A stretch of DNA of 64,000 nt, from positions 1,054,001 through 1,118,000 of the forward strand of contig NZ_CP107007.1 in the NCBI RefSeq assembly GCF_025725645.1, given 5' to 3'. Source of the DNA: Halomonas sp. GD1P12. GTDB lineage: Bacteria > Pseudomonadota > Gammaproteobacteria > Pseudomonadales > Halomonadaceae. A program made the translations under genes and the position numbers. Each line of letters begins with the position of its first letter. Position 1 is the first letter of the stretch. This document shows positions 57,394 to 64,000 of the stretch, piece after piece. The notes beneath the pieces were generated by a model. It searched no databases. It saw only the letters and a program-made list of their open reading frames with translations, and had not been told where the DNA came from.

Positions 57394-57795
57394 ATGCAGC
57401 GAGTAACGCTCACTCTGGACGACGACCTGGTCAGGGACGTGGATGCGCTCATGCATGCACGGGGCTACCAGAACCGCTCCGAGGCGATTCGCGATCTAGC
57501 GCGAAGCGGGCTCAACCGGCTCAAGGCCGAGGCGACGCCGGAGGCGACCTATATGGGCGCGCTCGTCTATGTCTATGATCACGGCGCTCGCGAGCTTTCT
57601 AAGCGCCTGACGCGCCACTCCCACGACCATCATGATCTGACGCTCTCGACGCTTCACGTGCATATCAATGCCGACAGCTGCCTGGAAGTGGCGCTCTTGA
57701 AAGGCAGCGGCCAGGCGCTGCAGCAGTTTTCCGACGAAGTGACCTCGTCGCGCAGTGTGCGCCACGGCCAGCTGGTGCTGATTCCGGAAGTCTGA
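57394..57795 (+). CDS. nikR: Nickel-responsive regulator NikR
   Basis: A 133-residue ribbon-helix-helix regulator. DNA-binding arm RVTLTLDDDLVRDVDALM and helix YQNRSEAIRDLARSGL are intact. The C-terminal ACT-like domain keeps the square-planar nickel ligands of E. coli NikR one position later: His77, His88 and His90 in HVHI, and Cys96. AGAGAG precedes the ATG. No nikABCDE or urease genes are in the window; its only operon partner is the MFS gene. Confidence 0.92.
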   Translation: MQRVTLTLDDDLVRDVDALMHARGYQNRSEAIRDLARSGLNRLKAEATPEATYMGALVYVYDHGARELSKRLTRHSHDHHDLTLSTLHVHINADSCLEVALLKGSGQALQQFSDEVTSSRSVRHGQLVLIPEV

Positions 57796-57819
57796 GCAAG
57801 TAGCTTTGAGTAGACGCAA

Positions 57820-57845
57820 AAAGGGCGGCCCGAGGGCCGCCCTTT
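57820..57845. terminator. Bidirectional terminator between nikR and the isomerase gene
   Basis: Eleven-base-pair inverted repeat AAAGGGCGGCC/GGCCGCCCTTT around a four-base loop. Confidence 0.85.
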
Positions 57846-57871
57846 ACACTGTCGAGTCAGGTGGGAAGAGC

Positions 57872-58354
57872 TTAGTGCTCGACGCCGCCTTCGCCGTGTA
57901 CATGACCGTGCTCGACTTCTTCCTGGCTTGCTTCGCGGACGTTGGCGATTTCAACGTCGAAGTTCAGGTGCTGGCCGGCCAGCGGGTGGTTGCCGTCGAC
58001 AACGACCGTGTCACCCTCGACCTGCTTGACGGTGACCATCAGCGGGCCGCCTTCGGTCTGGGCCTGGAACTGCATGCCCGGCTCGACGCTTTCGACGCCC
58101 TGGAAGGCATCACGCGGCACTTCCTGCATCAGCTGCTCTTGAACTTCGCCATAACCTTCTTCCGGAGTTACCTTGACGTTCAGCTTCTCGCCTTCATTAC
58201 GACCTTCGAGCTCTTTTTCGAGGCCCGGAATGATGTTGCCAGCGCCGTGCAGATAGGTCAGCGGCTCGCGGCCTTCAGAACTGTCTAGCACTTCACCTGC
58301 ATCGTTGGTCAGGGTGTAGTGGAACGCGACAACCGAGTTCTGCGCAATTTGCAT
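57872..58354 (-). CDS. FKBP-type peptidyl-prolyl isomerase (SlyD-like)
   Basis: A 160-residue cytosolic prolyl isomerase with the SlyD layout: FKBP half (VVAFHYTLTNDAGEVLDSSE, PLTYLHGAGNIIPGLEKEL), inserted-flap chaperone domain (PEEGYGEVQEQLMQEVPRDAF...VEGDTVVVDGNHPLAGQHLNF), and FKBP end (FDVEIANVREA). The C-terminus has a short His-rich tail (HGHVHGEGGVEH), a remnant of the nickel-binding SlyD tail. The start at 58354 has AAAGG upstream. The presence of nikR as the convergent neighbour makes a metal link attractive but unproven. Confidence 0.92.
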   Translation of the reverse strand: MQIAQNSVVAFHYTLTNDAGEVLDSSEGREPLTYLHGAGNIIPGLEKELEGRNEGEKLNVKVTPEEGYGEVQEQLMQEVPRDAFQGVESVEPGMQFQAQTEGGPLMVTVKQVEGDTVVVDGNHPLAGQHLNFDVEIANVREASQEEVEHGHVHGEGGVEH

Positions 58355-58535
58355 TGAATAACCTTTCGGTGAGTGCATGTACCGTAATGGTAACGTGTGT
58401 GAGCCCGCTTGTCAGGGGGCGCGAAGCGGTTTTTCGACCTCTCGAACAATGATCGGTATTGCGTGTCAAACAGCCCGGCGATACTCTAAGCCTCACTTTT
58501 TCGCGCTTCTTCAAACCGTTTTTCCGGGAGCTTTT

Positions 58536-58817
58536 ATGACCACCGTCATGATTTTATGGGTTATTGCTTTTGTTCTGATTGCCTATTTCGCCTACAAGGG
58601 GTGGGACAACGGCGTCAGCGAAGGGCTGGATAAGGTACTGCCTGCCGCCTTGAAAAGCCGTGGCGAGAGCCGCTACGTCTGGATCATCGCGCTGGCCGTG
58701 CTGGGTGCGACCGCGCTGATCAACCCGGTCGAGATTCTGCTGGTCGCCATCTTGCTCGCGCTGATCGGTTTGGCCGTGGTGAAGCTCGCCAACTGGGCGA
58801 GCGGTCTGTCGCACTAA
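58536..58817 (+). CDS. Small membrane protein, unknown
   Basis: A 93-residue protein with GGGAG before the ATG. One hydrophobic helix is at 3-20, an amphipathic stretch follows (WDNGVSEGLDKVLPAALKS), and two more hydrophobic helices lie at ~46-62 and ~65-85. I do not recognise a family. It is monocistronic and followed by a terminator. Confidence 0.65.
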   Translation: MTTVMILWVIAFVLIAYFAYKGWDNGVSEGLDKVLPAALKSRGESRYVWIIALAVLGATALINPVEILLVAILLALIGLAVVKLANWASGLSH

Positions 58818-58865
58818 TCTCGGCACGTCACATCGATTCCGGCGCAGGATTAAAGCGCCCATGCT

Positions 58866-58892
58866 AAAAGCCCGGCCATTGGCCGGGCTTTT
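58866..58892. terminator. Bidirectional terminator
   Basis: Perfect 12-bp inverted repeat AAAAGCCCGGCC/GGCCGGGCTTTT with ATT loop, between the small membrane protein gene and the convergent SlyB-like gene. Confidence 0.92.
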
Positions 58893-58921
58893 GCTGTTCA
58901 GTACATACGCTGGAGAAGCGC

Positions 58922-59389
58922 TTAGTAGGGCGCCACGCTCAGATTGCCACCGCTACCGATCAGGCGCACTCGCTGGCCGGCCTGGAATTGGCGGTCGGCG
59001 CGCTGAACTACCACGACATCGCTGCCATCATCGCGGCGAATTTCCATTTCCAGTGCCCTGACGCGGTTGGCGCGATCCTCGATGGAGCTGCCGGCCACGG
59101 AACCCCCCAGCGCACCCGCGACGGTCGCCAATTGACGGCCGCTGCCGCCACCGACCTGGCTTCCCAGAAGGCCACCGATGATGGCGCCGCCACCGGTGCC
59201 CAGAAGGCCTCCCGCACGGCTGTCGGCCTGAATCTGAACCGGGCGAATGGCGACGATGGTGCCGTAGCTCACGCTCTGGCCGGTCTGGGCCTGGTTACCG
59301 CGGTAGACGTCGCCGGAGTAGGGGGCGGTGTTCGCACAGCCGGCCAGGGTCAAAAGACTCAGGGCGGCAACGGGTAAAAGTCGTTTCAT
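58922..59389 (-). CDS. SlyB-like glycine-zipper outer-membrane lipoprotein
   Basis: A 155-residue lipoprotein with signal ending LAGC (Cys18). The glycine-zipper 2TM region covers about 60-105 (AGGLLGTGGGAIIGGLLGSQ, VAGALGGSVAGSSIED). The C-terminal domain carries DGSDVVVVQRADRQFQAGQRV, as in SlyB/PcP/OmlA proteins. It probably spans or lines the outer membrane and stabilises the envelope under stress. A promoter with upstream direct repeats is visible at 59471-59527. Confidence 0.87.
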   Translation of the reverse strand: MKRLLPVAALSLLTLAGCANTAPYSGDVYRGNQAQTGQSVSYGTIVAIRPVQIQADSRAGGLLGTGGGAIIGGLLGSQVGGGSGRQLATVAGALGGSVAGSSIEDRANRVRALEMEIRRDDGSDVVVVQRADRQFQAGQRVRLIGSGGNLSVAPY

Positions 59390-59690
59390 GTAAAACCTCC
59401 AGTTCTCTCAGCGCGAGCGGCTGCTTTGAGTGTCACGGTTATCAAACGCTGTTCGTTAAAAATAACCAAAGTTACACGCTTTGACTACCCAAGGGTCAAA
59501 AAGGTCACTGAACTTTAAAAAGGTCACATTTGGCGCTTGAGTGGGCAAATCGAGCAAACAGTGTGCAGAGGCCGTGCACGCGGGCGGCGAACCTCATACG
59601 TTCGACACGACGCTTCGAGCGCGGCGACGCGTTGAGACTTTAGTTAACGCCGGCGTTTTGTGCAAGAGCTGTACAAGGGGCTTGAACGAA
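59390..59690. other. Gap between slyB-like gene and aceA
   Basis: Non-coding region of about 300 bases holding the slyB-like promoter and its direct repeats; 59540-59690 shows only short frames without ribosome sites. Confidence 0.5.
59471..59527 (-). promoter_or_regulatory. slyB-like promoter with upstream direct repeats
   Basis: On the minus strand: TTGACC (59494-59499), 17-base spacer, TGTAAC (59471-59476). Two direct copies of GTGACCTTTTT lie at 59498-59508 and 59517-59527, 19 bases apart start to start, abutting the -35 box. This is the position of a class II activator site; the regulator is unknown. Confidence 0.5.
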
Positions 59691-59725
59691 AGCGGCGCGC
59701 CGTGGGTGGGGGCGAGCGCGCCGCT
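59691..59725 (-). terminator. Possible aceA terminator
   Basis: Perfect ten-base stem AGCGGCGCGC/GCGCGCCGCT with a 15-base loop just after the aceA stop on the minus strand; only a weak T run follows. Confidence 0.4.
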
Positions 59726-59736
59726 GGGTAAGCGCC

Positions 59737-61332
59737 TTAGAACTGATTCATGGTGTTGTCCTTGCCTCCGGCCTTGAGCGCCGCGTCACCGTGGAAGAAC
59801 TCCTTGTGGTCGTCGCCGATGTTCGAGCCGGCCATGTCCTGATGCTTGACCGTGGCGATCCCCTGGCGAATCTCCTGGCGCTGGACGCCGGCCACGTAGG
59901 CGAGCATGCCTTCCTCGCCGAAGTAGCCCTTCGCCAGATTGTCGGTGGAGAGCGCCGCCGTGTGGTAGGTGGGCAGGGTGATCAGGTGGTGGAACACGTG
60001 GGCGTCCTTCGCGGCACTGCGCTGGAAGTCGCGGGTCCAGTCGTCGGCAAGCCTGCCAAGCTCGGTGGCGTCATACTCGGCGCTCATCAGCTTGTCGCGC
60101 TCATAGGCCGATACGTCCTTGCCCTCTTTCTGCCAGGCGTCGAACACCTGCTGGCGGAAGTTGAGCGTCCAGTTGAACGACGGCGAGTTGTTGTAGACGA
60201 GCTTGGCGTCCGGCACCACCTCGCGGATACGGTCGACCATGGCTGCGATCTGGCCAACGTGGGGCTTCTCGGTTTCGATCCACAGAAGATCGGCGCCGTT
60301 TTGCAGGCTGGTGATGCAGTCGAGCACCACGCGATCCTCGCCGCTGCCGGGCTTGAACTGGTAAAGCCCTGAGGCCAGGCGCTTGGGTTTGACCAGCTTG
60401 CCGTTTTGTTTGATGACCACGTCGCCGTTCTGGATCTCCTCGGCGCTCGCGATCTCCTCGCCGTCGAGAAAGGCGTTGTACCGATCGCCCAGATCATTGG
60501 GTGCGTGGGTCACGGCGATCTTTTGCGTCAGGCCTGCGCCGAGCGAGTCGGTGCGGGCAACGATCACGCCATCGTCCACCCCAAGTTCCAAAAACGCGTA
60601 GCGAACGGCGTTGATCTTGGCGAGGAAATCCTCGTGGGGCACGGTGACCTTGCCATCCTGATGGCCACACTGCTTCTCGTCGGAGACCTGGTTTTCCAGC
60701 TGGATACAGCAGGCGCCAGCGAGGATGAACTTCTTCGCCAGCAGGTAGGTGGCCTCGGCGTTGCCAAAGCCGGCATCGATATCGGCGATGATCGGCACGA
60801 TGTGGGTTTCGTGCTCGTCGATCTGGCGGGTCAGCGTTTCGATTTGACCGCGATCATCGGCCGCTTTGGCGTCGTCGAGCCGGCGAAACAGGTGGTTGAG
60901 CTCCCAGGCGTCGGCCTGCTTCAAAAAGGTGTAGAGCTCCTCGATCAGCGCGGCCACGGAGGTCTTTTCGTGCATCGACTGATCCGGCAGCGGCCCAAAC
61001 TCGGAGCGCAGCGCAGCGACCATCCAGCCGGACAGGTACAGATAGCGGCGTTTGGTGGAGCCGAAGTGCTTCTTGATCGCGATCATCTTCTGCTGGCCGA
61101 TGAAGCCGTGCCAGCAGCCCAGCGATTGGGTGTACTGGGCGTGGTCCTGATCGAACGCCGCCATGTCGGCGCGCATGATGGACGCGGTGTAGCGGGCGAT
61201 GTCGAGCCCTGTATGAAAGCGGTTCTGGGCACGCATTCGCGCGGCGTACTCGGGCTTGATGGCGTTCCACTTGCCGCCCTGGGCTTCCTTGAGTTGAGCC
61301 ATTGCCTTGATGTCGTCGAGAAGTCCTGTCAT
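59737..61332 (-). CDS. aceA: Isocitrate lyase (531-residue type)
   Basis: Splits isocitrate to glyoxylate and succinate, the first step of the glyoxylate shunt. The 531-residue length and wording match the Pseudomonas-type enzyme rather than the 430-residue E. coli type. The catalytic cysteine loop is DEKQCGHQDGKVTVPHEDF; the Mg/substrate region is IIADIDAGFGNAEATYLL; NNSPSFNWTLNF is the second signature. The start at 61332 has GGAGAG upstream; upstream in-frame ATG 61350 is less favoured. No malate synthase gene is adjacent. Confidence 0.95.
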   Translation of the reverse strand: MTGLLDDIKAMAQLKEAQGGKWNAIKPEYAARMRAQNRFHTGLDIARYTASIMRADMAAFDQDHAQYTQSLGCWHGFIGQQKMIAIKKHFGSTKRRYLYLSGWMVAALRSEFGPLPDQSMHEKTSVAALIEELYTFLKQADAWELNHLFRRLDDAKAADDRGQIETLTRQIDEHETHIVPIIADIDAGFGNAEATYLLAKKFILAGACCIQLENQVSDEKQCGHQDGKVTVPHEDFLAKINAVRYAFLELGVDDGVIVARTDSLGAGLTQKIAVTHAPNDLGDRYNAFLDGEEIASAEEIQNGDVVIKQNGKLVKPKRLASGLYQFKPGSGEDRVVLDCITSLQNGADLLWIETEKPHVGQIAAMVDRIREVVPDAKLVYNNSPSFNWTLNFRQQVFDAWQKEGKDVSAYERDKLMSAEYDATELGRLADDWTRDFQRSAAKDAHVFHHLITLPTYHTAALSTDNLAKGYFGEEGMLAYVAGVQRQEIRQGIATVKHQDMAGSNIGDDHKEFFHGDAALKAGGKDNTMNQF

Positions 61333-61527
61333 GTCGCACTCTCCGGTCATGTTCGCAGTCGGCCCCTGGGCCGCGTTTCCCGCGCCAGTCGGGGCGGGTG
61401 TGTCTTTACTATCGACAAGGTGGTGCAGCGCAGCAATTGACACTTCGGGGCAGACGTCGTCGTAGTTAAACGACACGGCATTACGCGAACGGCGCGACTG
61501 GGTCGTTTTTTTTCACCAACCATAAAA

Positions 61528-61553
61528 AAAGCGCCGCTGGGAGGCGGCGCTTT
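61528..61553 (-). terminator. roxA terminator
   Basis: Ten-base stem AAAGCGCCGC/GCGGCGCTTT with a six-base loop, continuing on the minus strand into a T7 run (A7 at 61524-61530 on the plus strand). Confidence 0.85.
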
Positions 61554-61578
61554 GAGCGTGACGGTTTTGAAATCGACG

Positions 61579-62754
61579 CTACTCGTCGTCGTCATCCATG
61601 AAGGCAAGGCTACCCGCGTTGACCAGGTAGGTGAGCACCGCCGCGGCGCCGTCGAGCTCGAGAACATCGGCGTACAGCGGGGCCGGGTCCGCGATGCGCC
61701 GCGCCAAGGGCTCGGTACAGGGCAGGCCGTCGCCGTCGGCGAATAGCGTGGTCACCCCGGCCTCGGTGCGCCAGGCGATGCGCGAGCCGGGCATGTGGAA
61801 AAGCGGCTCGCCGGCGTGTAGTTGCGCGACAAGGTCTTCTTCGTCAAGCGGCTCCTCCAGCGGCATGACCTGGTCCATATACTTTGGTTGAGTCATCGCC
61901 CGGCCGAACCACTGGGCGAGCTCTTTGGGCTGGTCCAGCGTCGAGAGGATGAAGTGGCGCATCCGCTCGATGGCGGCGTCGTCGAGTTCGCCGGTATGCT
62001 CCACAGGCGCCATGCCGGCGTCGCTGTAGCGTTTCGAGCCGGGCAGCTGCTCGCCCAGATAGTCGGCGAAAGAGGTGATCGCCTCGTCCGCAGAGAGCGC
62101 GCGAAAGCCGACCGAATACGTCATGCAGTTGTCGGTCTGGCTTACGCCGTGGTGCGCCCAGCCCGGCGGCAGGTAGAGCATGTCGCCCGGGTTCAGCGTC
62201 CAGTCGGAGTCCGGCTCGATGTCGAAGGTCTCGAGAATCTTGAGATCGATGCCCTGGATGATCGGCGCGTCGTCCGCCTGCGGCCCACCCAGCTGCCAGC
62301 GGCGCTGGCCGCGCCCCTGGAGCAGGAACACGTCGTACTGGTCGACGTGGGGACCGACGCTTCCGCCGGGCGGGGCGTAGCTCACCATGATGTCGTCCAG
62401 ACGCCAGCCGGGCAGAAAGTCGAACTCCTTCATCAGCGCGGCAACGCCGGGTACGTAGTGATCCACCGCCTGAACCAGCAGGCTCCAGTGGCTTGCCGGC
62501 AGGCGCTCGAAGGTGGCGTCATCGAAGGGCCCGGCGCTCACCTGCCAGGGCCCGTCGGGGCCGTTCTCCTCGACCAGCCGCGCCTCGACGCCCGGCTCGC
62601 AGGCAAGGCCTGCCAGCTCGTCCGGATCCAGCGGGCTGACGAAATCCGGGATCGCACCACGAATCAGCAGCGGCTTCTGCTGCCAGTAGTTTTTCAAAAA
62701 CTCGTCGGGCGTCAGATCGCCCAGCAGGGTCAGCGGCTCGTTGCGGTGGCTCAT
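61579..62754 (-). CDS. roxA: Ribosomal oxygenase RoxA (YcfD-like, L16 arginine hydroxylase)
   Basis: A 391-residue JmjC/cupin Fe(II)/2-oxoglutarate oxygenase. The iron triad is His136 and Asp138 in GPHVDQYDVFLLQ and His201 in PPGWAHHGVS, aligned with E. coli His125, Asp127 and His187. A C-terminal winged-helix-like part covers about 290-391. E. coli YcfD hydroxylates an arginine of ribosomal protein L16. It lies 39 bases downstream of purB on the same strand. Confidence 0.9.
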   Translation of the reverse strand: MSHRNEPLTLLGDLTPDEFLKNYWQQKPLLIRGAIPDFVSPLDPDELAGLACEPGVEARLVEENGPDGPWQVSAGPFDDATFERLPASHWSLLVQAVDHYVPGVAALMKEFDFLPGWRLDDIMVSYAPPGGSVGPHVDQYDVFLLQGRGQRRWQLGGPQADDAPIIQGIDLKILETFDIEPDSDWTLNPGDMLYLPPGWAHHGVSQTDNCMTYSVGFRALSADEAITSFADYLGEQLPGSKRYSDAGMAPVEHTGELDDAAIERMRHFILSTLDQPKELAQWFGRAMTQPKYMDQVMPLEEPLDEEDLVAQLHAGEPLFHMPGSRIAWRTEAGVTTLFADGDGLPCTEPLARRIADPAPLYADVLELDGAAAVLTYLVNAGSLAFMDDDDE

Positions 62755-62793
62755 GGCGATATCCTTGGTGAACGGGTGGTTGAGCGGCGCGCC

Positions 62794-64000
<1,207 letters not shown>

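Overview
The window is a 64 kb piece of a GC-rich gammaproteobacterial chromosome, most likely Halomonas or a close relative (Halomonadaceae). Three things point there: the gene order around gltX-tRNA-gltA-sdh-suc, acidic tails and linkers of the halophile kind on several proteins (RND adaptor C-terminus, SucB linkers), and a Pseudomonas-like set of genes (ttg/acr-type efflux, gltR-gtrS-gts glucose uptake, 531-residue isocitrate lyase). No rRNA, CRISPR array, complete IS element or integrase was seen.

Layout. 1-1.7 kb: end of xylulokinase and a fructosamine-kinase-family gene. 1.8-9.9 kb: a tripartite drug efflux operon (TolC-like, AcrA-like, AcrB-like), a membrane protein and a TetR repressor. 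An 18-bp operator-like sequence (CATACA-N5-GAATGTA) occurs both at the efflux promoter and in front of the tetR gene. 10-12.9 kb: an AstE/aspartoacylase-like hydrolase and a catalase. 12.9-17.1 kb: dusA, then an accessory patch holding a membrane-anchored WYL-like plus BRCT-like protein with a pure GAGCCA hexamer repeat, a very AT-rich unknown gene, and the C-terminal stump of umuC. 17.1-18.7 kb: two small envelope proteins and an XRE regulator.

19-35 kb is a central-metabolism block: gltX, tRNA-Ala(GGC), tRNA-Glu(TTC), a 0.7 kb gap with two opposed DnaA-box matches, gltA (minus strand), and divergently sdhCDAB-sucAB-lpd-sucCD, which together supply citrate synthase, succinate dehydrogenase, 2-oxoglutarate dehydrogenase and succinyl-CoA synthetase. 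35-41 kb: a glycosyltransferase/flippase-like pair, a CopG regulator with palindromic operator next to a PHB-depolymerase-type esterase, and RNase II. 41-49 kb: HAD phosphatase, GltR/GtrS-like two-component system and a four-gene glucose-type ABC importer. 49-59 kb: ycjX-ycjF, hexose-6-phosphate mutarotase, a YeaQ-like protein, a tandem DUF1266 protein, NlpC/P60 lipoprotein, MFS transporter-nikR, SlyD-like isomerase, a small membrane protein and a SlyB-like lipoprotein. 59-64 kb: aceA, roxA and truncated purB.

Most of the window is ordinary core genome. The best candidate for something undescribed is the 13.9-17.1 kb patch at the 5' end of dusA. All functional calls are from reading the sequence; no database search was run.
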